Shown: positions 13,801 to 25,800 of the stretch, one piece after another | Layout of the letters: each line of letters opens with the position of its first letter | How positions within the stretch are numbered: position 1 is the stretch's first letter | Source: Brachypterus glaber | Taxonomy: Eukaryota > Arthropoda > Insecta > Coleoptera > Kateretidae | NCBI GenBank assembly: GCA_958510825.1 | Contig: OY294044.1 | Span: 106,120,893 to 106,184,892 of the forward strand | Direction: 5' to 3' | Length of the DNA: 64,000 bases | Made by a program: the position numbers and the translations under genes | Notes under the pieces: model-generated | Told to the model about the DNA's origin: nothing | Databases searched by the model: none | The model's input: the letters and a program-made list of their open reading frames with translations, nothing else

Positions 13801-16800
13801 GGAAAACAGTGGGACAAGAAACCATGTATTCCCAAATCGGGAAATGTAAAAGAATCAACAAAACAAATTTAGACCTATAGGTTCCTTACTCAAAGTTCTC
13901 AGCTGAGTTAATTTTTGGTAAAAATCAGGGTGGAATAAGGAGGTAAAAGCTTTCCAACGGTGGTAAAAACTATTACTTTTTGAGCTAACTTGCTTTATGT
14001 TGGTCGTACTACTTTTTGTAAAAAATTAAATATATTATAAAAAAAATCGTTTTTTTTTAATTTTTTTTGAGTATTTTTTTTTTGATTTACATACTGCGTT
14101 ATTTTTCTTAAAAAAAAACAAACAAAACATAAAAAAAAATGTTTTTTTTTTATTTTTTTTATATTTTTTTAAACATTTTTTTATTTTGTTGCTTTTTTTC
14201 AGCTGGTCTTTTGAGCAGAGAGGCAGCCAAACTGACTGAGAGTTTCATATTCACGGTCGGAGTGGGCGACGATTTCGTAATGCGCCTAGGTGTGGACAGT
14301 ATCGAAAATTTGAGGACAGGGATAATACAAACGTTGCATGCCAGCAAACTACCCAAGGTGAGATATTATCTAATATTTTTCATAATGCTATAAAATACCC
14401 GTAGTTATACTTTTATCGAGACTTTTATTAAAAAAAAAATGAAAAAAAAAAACAAAATAATTTATTAAATATTTGTTTGACCCTGATTTTATATGGTCAG
14501 CGCCGGGCTAGGTACAAGAAGAGACCTTGCTCTAAACTTCAGACCTAGATATGTTAAAAACCAAACTTTCAATGATGCGGGGTTATTCTATATCAAAAAC
14601 TAAGAAAAAAGTTTCTATACATGTAGGTCGAAAAATCGCTTTTAAAGCTAGTATGGCCCTTTAAAAATAGTGCACTTTTAGGTGACCATAGCTCCTTTAG
14701 GATTGATTTTTGGAAATACCTTGCATCATTAAAATTTCGGTTTTAGTATTTAATTTTTCGTCCCCTAACCTTAAAATTTCACATTCAAATGAATTTTTCT
14801 CGAAAACGGTTAATCCTACAGTATTACAACAGGAGTACCTTATTTATGTATTTTGACCTGAGGAATCATATTCCAAATAAAATTACAAAAAAGTTACACA
14901 GAAAAAAACTTGGGACAAAAAACTGATAAGGCCCCCCGTTTCGAACACCCCTAGTTAAAATAAGTACATGAAAATAACATAAGAAGATGATCTATATAAG
15001 GATTAGTTCACACTCAAAACCTCGTTGCTATATCTAAAAGCGTTCCTGAGTTATTAAATAAAACCGAATTTTTTAAGTAAAAAAATAAAAAAAAAATCGC
15101 AAAAAAATGAACCGACTTCTATGTCTCTAAAAAAATTAAAAAATACTTAAGTCAGTGCCAATTTCACCATTCCCTAAATTAATTACTAACAATTATTTTT
15201 TAATTATTGTTTGCTGAGAAATTGGCACCGACTTAAGTATTTTTTATTTTTTACTTTTTAGAATAGAAGTCGGTTCATTTGGACACCGTTTTTTACCAAG
15301 AGGCAACTTTTGAGCTAGAGAGTCCTTTCGATTTCTAAAATCGAGATTTTTTGACACACCCTAGTGGGCACATATCGAAAATTTAAAACTTGCATGTTAC
15401 TAAACCATGCAAGGTGAGATTTCATATAGACTATTTCACAAACAATATATAGGCCAATCAAAACCTTTTTAAGTTTCTTGACCAACCAGATCAAAATGAA
15501 TCTGATAATTTTTGCACATATGCAATTATCACTTGGTTACTATGGAAACAAGAAAATGACATCTTAATAAATGTTATATTTTTGCAAAATGTGTTTTTAA
15601 TTTGTGAAGCTTACCTTTAGTTGATTTATTTTTATTGATAAGCAATATAAATGCTTATTTTATTACCAAAAGATCCTAGGTATAAACCCTAATTAATTTC
15701 AGATAATATATTATATCTTATGAACTTTCCATCTTAAAAGCTTTAAATCACTGATATTCATAAATTTTAATTTATTTAATTGAATCTTGGCATTAAAAAC
15801 AGGCCACTCAAAACTAATTTAAACAACAAGTGAACATCGTGATTTTAAAAAGCGCGGCAAATTTGAGATTTAAATTTTTAATTATAGTTGTAAAGTAATA
15901 TTGTTGTTTAGTTCTTAAATTTTTAATTTAAATATGAAACAACATTAAACATGGTAAAATTATATACTTCCTTATTTTGTTTGTGAAATAGTATTTCAAA
16001 ATACCATTCGTGCATGTTGAATTATACATAATTTTTTTACTGTATAAAAAAAAAATTGCTTAAGGAAATTGTTTTCGCGCATTTTTCGTCAAAATTCACT
16101 CAAACAATTGCCAAGTAAAATATTTTTTAATACAGTAAAAAAATTATCGATAATTCAACATGCACTTATGATATTACTACTGACAGTATCAAAAAATTAA
16201 AAGGTTGCATGTTTAGTGCAAACTACCCTTGGGTACATACATGGAAGGTGAGATTTTATCTTACAATTTTCATGATACCTAGGTATTTTTATCGAGCTTT
16301 TCACATAAAAAAAAAGAAATTTATTATTTAGTGGAAAAATATTTGTTTAACCCTGATTTAAATCAGTTAAATCCGAGGTTAAATCATGAATTAATAAATA
16401 TTTTCTAGGAAAAATTGAAAAAAGATAACTGAAAATGCTACGGTTCCACCTCACTCACTATATCGCGAAAAGGTTCCGATAGTTTTACGGTTTTGATTAT
16501 TTTGTGGTTATTTTTAAAATCAATTTTCAGTCATTTTGAAAAAGTAATCTGCAAATGTAAATTTTAATTCGCTTTCGCCAAATTACAAAAAAAATATAGA
16601 ATTTCCCGATTTTTGTTCATCAGTAATCTACCTTTATTTGGCGACCAAGTAACACAGCCCTGCAAACAGTCTCATCAAATCTTCCCTAGTATTTTCTAAT
16701 GTTAGAAAACTGTATATAAGTGCGTTATAAAATATGTGCAAATGTCCCGCTTTTTAAAGTTAGAGTCAAACGTTAGTTACAAACGTTAATCTAAAGTTAG

Positions 16801-19800
16801 ATTTTCAAGTTAGAAATACGTTATAAGTACTTTTAATTTCTAACTTTCGGAGGGGGCGTGGCCAACTAGGAAATTTCTACCTGCATAAAATGGCAGCTGG
16901 AGAGAAATTTATTCATATAAATAAATCTTAATATATTTTAACAATCATAATATTTTTAAACATTATTTCGTTACATTTATTTATAAAATAGCCATCTTTT
17001 TAGGTGGCCCTAAATATTTTTCGTGTAATATGCTGTTATACTTCGATAAATAAGTTTACCTCTCAGAAAAACTTTATGTTTAGTTAGTTAATATTTATTT
17101 ATACATTCAGAATCTTAAAATATTTTTTCAATTCTAGTACAGCGTTGCCAGACTTACTATAATGTTGACTTCTGGGGGATAGTATTTTTTAAACTTATTA
17201 TGGAAATAATAATAAAATTAATAATTAATAATAATAATAATAAGTATAATATACTTTTTACGGATAATTATCAAACCTAGGTACATAGCTGTTTGAAATG
17301 AGTATTTTCTACTATAGCTTACGTATTAATAATGGAAATTTAAAAAATATTTAAAGTTAGAATAAGGTTAGAAAAAGGTTAGAATATAGTTAGAAAACTA
17401 ACGTTAGATTTCTGTATTTTATAACGTTTTTGTCTAACGTTAGTTTTTAAGGTTAGATTTATATATTTTATAACGTTTTTGTCAAACGTTAGTTTTTAAG
17501 GTTAGAATTATATATTTTATAACGTTTTTGTATAATGTTATGTTAAGATATATTTATGTACTTTTCTATCAGGGTTGCGTAAACGGTCCTATGAAATCTT
17601 ACGAAAATCCCATCAATAAAGTACGAAATATCCCATCAACTTGATAGGTTTTCATGGTTTTTGATAAACTTTGGAAGCGCTTTCCTCACTCTGAAATAGG
17701 AATTACTATTCCCTACTACCCAGATAGCACAGGTTTATACAATGGACATCCCCAGAATATCCGTTTTGGGATTTCCGACATCCCCAGGATATACGATTTC
17801 GTCTATAGATATCTGTAGGACATCCTCAGGATATACTTTGTTACTAAACGGAAAGCCGAGCGACTTCCGAACCGTATATCCCAAAGATATCCCGAAGGTA
17901 TGTCCTGAGGATATACTGTACGTCTGTCCCAAAGATAGCTACTAATTATGTACAACTGTCCTTGATAAAAGTGGCTATCAAATAGTATTGCCTTTATTTT
18001 TTTTTGTGAAATATTGATATTAGTCCCTAGGTGCAAGTTATTTAAATTTAAGCTAATAGTTTCACAAAACAATAATAAAAGCAATACTATTTGATAGCCA
18101 CTTTTGTCGGGGATATTTGTACATAACTTACTTATCTACGAAATATATTTCCTTTTTCCCTCAGGGAAATTGTCCAACAGAGGAAAACACAATATAAATA
18201 TTTAATAATAATAACTGTGGAAAAACTTATACACACATAAACAGACCACAAATACCTACAATACGGAACGAACATCCACGGGACATCCCCACGGGACGTC
18301 CCTGGGATGTACGAAGGACATACTATATATTCTTGGGATATACGAGAAGTATATCCTCAGGACATACCTTTTGGGATATCCTTTATATATAAGACTAATG
18401 TCCCGGGACATGTGACATTGAAAGGACATTGAGAGGATATCCGGGGGATATTGTGTGCTATATGGGTAAAATAGGATTCTCGGTGCCATCAAATCCTACG
18501 CAAATTATCAAAGCCCTAATCTTATTAAAGTCCCATGGGTTATTGATAAAATTTGGCAATACCGTTTTTACAGGGAGTAGCTATTAAGTAGTAATAACAA
18601 AATTGCAGCCATAATGCTGTAATTTTGTTGTGAAAGAGTGGCAAGAGATACCATATATCTATAGCACAGTATACTGTGTTACTTGGGAGACGAGAGAAAA
18701 ATATTAAAAAAAAAACCCTGAATAATCCCCTAAAAACTGTAAATTTAAAGTTTGGTTTTGATCTGTTAAAGGGTAAGGACCGGACCGACGGACATCGATA
18801 AATCGGTTTTTGGGATGTATAAAAACAAATAAATATGGTGGGTCAAAAAAACCGACTATTTTTTTTTTACTTTATACTCTGAAAAATCGGTTGCTAGACA
18901 CATCTAGAAAATTCTTACCAAATATGAGCTCTTAATTTTGATAAAAAGGTTCTCCGCTTTAAAATTTTCCATTTTTTCCTCAGTATTAGAAACAAAAATT
19001 CATCTTTGACAACTTCGTTAAAAAGTATAAATTTTCGTGAAACTCATAAATTAAATTGAAATTTTTCGAATTATTCATCAAAAACTATTAAAATTAGTAA
19101 GCATTGAAGTGTGACGATGAATATCTTTTAAACGCTTAATTTAATCGACAAATCATAAGAGACCATTTTTGTAGAGCAGTTAATTTCCTACAAAACTATG
19201 TATTGCGCAATTCATAACAATTTTTTGTAAGCGAGTTATAAAAGTCAAAAGCAAAACAGAAATGTCTCTTAAAATAATCAAACTTTAACCTTTGACATCT
19301 TTTAACCGGTGAGGTTTACGAAAAAATTGTAAGAGACCTTTTTTGTAGAGCGTTCGATTTCCTACAAGAATATGTGGAAAGATACTTTTTAGCGATAATT
19401 TGTCAAAGAGATATGAATTTTTGTTTCTAATACTGAGGAAAAAATGGAAAATTGTAAAGCGGAGAACCTTTTTATCAAAATTAAGAGCTCATATTTGGTA
19501 AGAATTTTCTAGAGGTGTCTAGCAACCGATTTTTCAGAGTATAAAGTAAAAAAAAATAGTCGGTTTTTTTGACCCACCCTAAAATATATCCAATCTGTAA
19601 TGGTCGATCAAAACTGAAAAAAAAATATTCCATAAAGGAGCATGGAAAGTAATAAAAGGTTTTAAAAATTGAAAAAATATATCACGAGAAGAAGATTAAA
19701 GCGCATATTAAATAAATACAAAGTTTTGGTCTTACAAAAATAAAAAATAAATTAAACCATATTAGCTTTTAAACATATAACATAAAAACATAACATAAAA

Positions 19801-22800
19801 ACATAAAAAGTTTTATATTTTTTTTAGTATCGAATTCTTTTAAATGGATTTGGATACGCTTTGTTCGGAGTACCGCCTGGAGACTTGGAGTCAACCTGGA
19901 GGGATGAAACTAATGGCATATCTCGCGGCACCTCCCCTCTTTTGGGACATCGACTTATACCAACTGTAGCTGCATCCACAGTAAGTAAGGCATTTGCAAG
20001 CAGAATAAGGGACCTTATTATATACTCGTTGTCTATAATGAAATAAAAGTCAAAATACAATATATTTACTTAAAAACGGTGTCTCACATTTTAAGTTTGA
20101 TGCTCTTCAAACCGACTCGTTTGACGTTCTTATCAGTGGATTATATTTGATGGGGTGAGAGTCCAAGGGGTACAAGTGACATTTTTGGAAAAATGGAGTT
20201 AAGTGCGGTTATGGGGGGTGTTAGGGGGGTCGAAAATCAATTTTCGGATTTTTCCTGGGGTCTTGAAGGGATACTCCATGTACTTGCCAAATTTCAAATT
20301 TCTACACTCAGAAAAATCTCATCTTGTAAAATCAATAAGAAATTATTTTAATTTAAAAAAATTGCCTTTTAAAATATTAAAAATAAAAACTTTACGTTTT
20401 AGTTATGAATAATATTAATTTAAAAAAATATTTTTTACAACAAACCGTTTTTCACTTTAAAGTAAAAGTATTGTCCCTTACTTTCTTAGTTTAATGTTTT
20501 CTTAATAAAATTATAATATTTCCCTTTATATTGTTGAAAAATATCAATATATTAAAAGAATTCTTTTTAAAATAACCAGTTTTTGTATTCAAATCACTTT
20601 TAGTTTACAAATGATTTAAAAGGAAACATTTTTTAAATTACAATGAATATTTTTATTTTTACAATGACTTATAAAATTAAAAAATATCTTTTTGAGTAAT
20701 TAGAAAACACTGTCGGAGCAAAAACACATTGGTTTTCTTTTAAATCATATGACTTTTGTTTGATTTTACAACGATTTTTCTCTGAGTGTACCCAGTCCGC
20801 ACATATATGGATGCAACATGGTAAAGAAAGATTTTTTAGGTAACAAGTGCCATATTACATGAGACATAACATACATATGTATGCTACATAACATGCCCTA
20901 TAACAGAAAGATTTTTTACGTTACATGTGCCATATTACATAAGATGTAACATACCTATGTATGATACATAACATGCAATATTGCATGTTATGTATCATAT
21001 ACATGGTACGAGAACATACACGATACATAAAATGTTATGAATTCAATACTAAATATGGCGTCTATATTATTTTAATTTTTATAGGTTAGAATCACTAATA
21101 TTCTTAAAATTGTTGTTAATAATAAAAGTTTTACCCTTAAGTAGTAGAAACGCATGTATTTTTAGACAACTAAACTGATTTTAGATAATTTTAGACAAAA
21201 AATTAAAATATATATTTTTTTTAAATGATTATTTGCTATTTTTTTTTCTAAAAATTGGCTTTTTATGTGGCCCATGATTTTTAAGCCTGGTAGAAAGTTT
21301 GCTTTCACAGTAAAAATGCACATCGTATAAGAATTTTGCCTGATGGATGCTACATATAAAGATATTTATATACTTTAATTATTAGGTTTATCAAAAAGAC
21401 GTAAAAATGTTCACCATGTCTAAATCTATGATGCACTCCATAACAAGCAAAATTCGGAAACGCCTACTTTTATTGTTATGTACCTAGTATGTATCTGATA
21501 TGTAGCATGTTATGTAGCTGATACATAACTTGAGGCGGAATTGTTAAAGTCCAAGGACTATACATGGCCTATAAAAATTACATGTCTGCAACATCACATA
21601 GAACAGTGGTTATGTACCTGCTATGTTCCTGCCATGTATTTGTGTTGACTGGGTAGCTGTTCTGGAAGTGACTCTTCAAACACGGACAACCATACATACA
21701 TCCATACATACACAGGTTTTAATCTTCTATTGTATAGATAACAGACGTATGGATTTTTTAAAGTATATTACTGAATACTCTGGGGATATACAGTAGAATC
21801 ATAATATAAGAATTATACAGACTAAAACCTTTCAGGGAATTTATTTATTTAACTTTAAACTGCGTTTTCACAAAATGATTTAATTGTCACTTGTACCCCT
21901 TGGATTCTCAATCCATCATTTGTCCTACCGTCTAGACAGGGAACGGATCTAACATCAAGGTATGGGGAGGGGGTAATCGGAACTTTTTGGCGCATTTTCA
22001 GTGTAAAATCATTTTTAAAAATCTTTTTCTCAATGGCATTGGCAAAATAATGATAAAGTTACCTAATTCTTGCATTTCATACCCAGGTAGCAAGGGATGT
22101 TATATTACAAGAAATTAACATCACTTTTGGGTGTATTTTTAAACTAAATCATAACATCACATAATATTGAAAAATAACATGTATTTAACATCACATTTGC
22201 AACGTAACACGTGTGATATGACAACCATGTTATTAAATAACAAATATTTAGCAACGCTGTGAATATATCGCATGTCACATATTAACGTGGCTTTCACGTG
22301 AATGTCATGTTATTTTGCTTCTCACCGACGTTCGAAGCAAAAAAATCGATATAAGATGATGTTGATAGAGTAAATTATTATAAGGAAATTGTATACACAT
22401 TATACGATTTCCAATGGATAGGGGGCTCTGCCGGGCTTCTCAAGACCACGGACACGGATTAAAGGATATATTCTCCGCTTAATCTGCAATTTCGTATTTA
22501 GAATCTATCTGTTTCAATCTGTGATTGTTTCAATTACTGATTGATTTTAAATCCGATTTTTTTATAGGGTTATAGCGTTTTTAATGGTTTTAATTTAGAA
22601 AAGGCTAATATCCTAAAATATTATTTAAAAATTAGTAAAAAGTACCAGTAACGGCATCCATAAGATATTAGATATAACAGGAATGTGGATTTATGATGTC
22701 ACAAACACGTTATTTTCGGGATGTCATTGTGTGATGTTATTAGGGGCGGACTTAGGACATCCCCACCATGCTACATTCTTGTTAAATAAGACTACAATCT

Positions 22801-25800
22801 TAACATCACATGTCACATATTAACGTGACTTTCACGTGAATTTCATGTTATTTTGCTACCTGGATATGCATATGCTTATGAAGGACAGAAATTTTTAATT
22901 TTAAACAAAATTATAAAAATCTTCAGTACCAAGAGTCAACTCTGCACGCTGATTAAGAAAACCTTTTAAGACTTTATACTATTTGCTAAAGAAATATAGT
23001 CATTAGATTGATGTAGACTTGTGTGCCATCTATTGCTAGATGTAGATAACTACTCATACCTCTCCTAGTCTGGAGACTTTGAATGGTAGAAGCCCGAAAC
23101 TGTCAGTCTACCAATATCACTCTGTAGGATGATTAGAAAATAGATTGATGGAATAATAAATTTCTATAGTTATGGTCAAGACGGGTAATTACCCTCGTTA
23201 TCCCCCCTAAATCCACCACTGATCTAGGCAAACTGCGGATGCCATACTTTAATGTGTTAAGCTAAATCAAATTTTGAATAATACACCATTATACACCGTG
23301 TGCAAGTTAACCCTGCTATTTTTTGTAATTATTTCATTTTTTAGGAAGCTGCACTATTATCAAGAGACATAAGCGTAAGAAGATTCTCAAAAGCAAGGTT
23401 ATTTACAGCTGGGAGGATATTACATATCGTGGCCAGAAAGAAGACCAAAGCAGAGAGGTACAGTTAAATATATTTTCTGATCAGGTCTTGCTTTAAAAAA
23501 TAAAAAATTTGATTGATTGTCACGCTTTAAATTAGGTTAAAATTTTTACCAAAAACATTGATTAACTTTCTTGAGCATTTATTATAAGATAAAACATAAA
23601 TTATTAACATGAAAAGTAACCGGCGTCTATCGCTCTGGCCGCCTAACCTGAACCAAAAAATATATATAATAATATATACCTGAACTGCCTCTGCCTTGTT
23701 GCCAGATCGGCTTAAGTCGCGTGGCATTAGCTGCTAAGGCTAACAACCCATTACAACAATATGATTGTTTTTGGTAAAATTTAGGATGGATTTAAGAGGG
23801 TCAAAGGGAGTAAAAATGGCACTAAACCGTACTACAGGACCGGCAGGGTGACAAATCACTATCGCGTTGGCATTGGTTGTTTACTCACATAATCTACTGT
23901 TTGATAAAATTCGACAATTATATGCAAATTAATAATAAATGGCAAGTCGAATTATTTTTTAAATATACATAAATAGAACACGAGGATAATCATGATTATC
24001 CTCGTTAAATCAGTGTAATGTTTAAATAAAATCAAGATTCCAGTATATTTAATGTAAAAAGTCAAAAGAACCTGGCACACATATAGGGGGGTTCCTGGGC
24101 CTCAGTCAAACTGCCTCAAATTTTGATACTTTGTAATTTCGGGGGTGAACATTAAATTAGGAAAATTGCAGCCAAATTAAATGACCAGTTTCGGAGAAAA
24201 ACGCTTTTAAAAATCTAATTTTATGACAGATTTTTTGACGTATATTAAGATTTTTTTTTCCAAGCGGAAATCTATGCGATTTATGTCTGCGCACAAGAAA
24301 TGGTATCGGAGTCCTACACGGGTAGGACAGTAAATATCATTTCAGACAGCCAGGCAGCAATAAAGGCATTAGATTCATATGCCTTTAGCTCGGAACTGGT
24401 ATATGAATGCCACAGCGAGCTATGTAAACTGGCTGAACATAACAAAGTAAATTTGATATGGGTACCAGGGCATCAAGGAATAGATGGTAATGAAAAGGCA
24501 GACGACCTGGAAAGAAAGGGGAGTGAAGCCGTACTCACAGGACCAGAACCGTGCTGTGGGGTATCTTATTCCACTGCCAGACACGAGGTCAGGAAAATGT
24601 TGAGGAATGAACACCAGCAATATTGGATAGATACACCTAAAATGAGACACTCTAAACTCTTTCTAGGGGGGCCAACCAAGAAAAGAACCAGCTTACTTCT
24701 AGGCATGTCCAGAAGTCAACTGAGAGCAATAACGGGTATAATAACTGGGCACTGCTTACTGAATAAGCACCGACACCAAATGGGACAGACTACGAGCCCC
24801 GTGTGCAGGAGATGTGGGGAAGGGGACGAAGAGCCCTACCACCTGATATGTGAATGTCCATCCCTAATAGGGCTAAGATGGAGGTACTTTGGGAACGACT
24901 CGCTGGAACCAAACGAGATCATGAACACTCCCCTGAAACCGTACCTGGACTTTATAAAAGAAACAGGGATGTTATGAGGAGATCTGTGCGGTTAACACAA
25001 AGGTCCCTAGGGACCAGGTGTTGAGGGCAGTGAACCCCGCACTGAACAAACTAAACTAAACTAAGATTATTTTTTACTTACGTAAATATTACCTTTATTA
25101 GCCGTTTTAAGTTTATTGTACTCTATTAATTAAAGAACAGACAAGATAAATATTACATAAAAGGTTTTATTATCATTTACTTACATGTGGTTCAATAAAA
25201 TTTTTAAAACTTTGTGAAACTTCCATATGCTGTCATTTTCCACGAGTTTGCTAATTATCTGCATATTTTCTGTTAGATTTTTGCTTGATTATGTTGAAAC
25301 ATGGTTTGGTACATCGACAAATATTTTATAATTATATATTTTAGATTTTCTCCAAACATTTGGAAAATGCCAGCATGTGGAAGTTTCACAAAGTTTTAAA
25401 ATTTTTATAGAACCACGGGTAAGTAAATGATAATAAAGCCTTTTATGTAATATTTATCTTGCCTGTTCTTTAATTAATAGAGTATAATATACTTAAAACG
25501 GCTAATTAAGTTAATATTTACGTAAGTAAAAACCTTAATATACGTCAAAAAATCTGTCATAAAATTAGATTTTTAAAAGCGTTTTTCTCCGAAACTGGTT
25601 ATTTAATTTGGCTGCAATTTAATGTTTACCCCCGAAATTACAAAATATCAAAATTTGAGGCAGTTTGACTGAGGCCCAGGAACCCCCCTATATGTGTGCC
25701 AGGTTCTTTAGTTTTTTTTATGAATTAAATTCCTTTTTTCTTAATAGGAAAGCGGGCACTGGCGGACCAAGCTACGAAATGCGATGGGCCGTAGCCGAAG

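Larger units (their letters stand above)
20145..21922. mobile_element. Outer foldback split by two further elements
   Basis: GAGAGTCCAAGGGGTACAAG..TGACA (20,157-20,182) is mirrored at 21,887-21,920 as TGTCACTTGTACCCCTTGGA..TCTCAATCCATCA. The space between is occupied by the foldback at 20,303-20,789 and the word-repeat element at 20,791-21,653. Confidence 0.5.
24065..25709. mobile_element. Large foldback element in the last DAGL intron, split by a LINE
   Basis: AAAGAACCTGGCACACATAT ... GGGGGGTTCCTGGGCCTCAG ... at the left is mirrored at 25,535-25,709. Inner arms continue at 25,070-25,260 and 25,340-25,530 (AACTTCCATATGCTG / CAGCATGTGGAAGTTTC). Removing 24,251-25,062 restores one continuous pair of arms. 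It ends 38 bases before the last DAGL exon. Confidence 0.8.

Noticed and set aside
23527..23727. 66-codon - strand frame in the last DAGL intron region
   Set aside because: No motif, AT-rich composition, no splice or promoter context.
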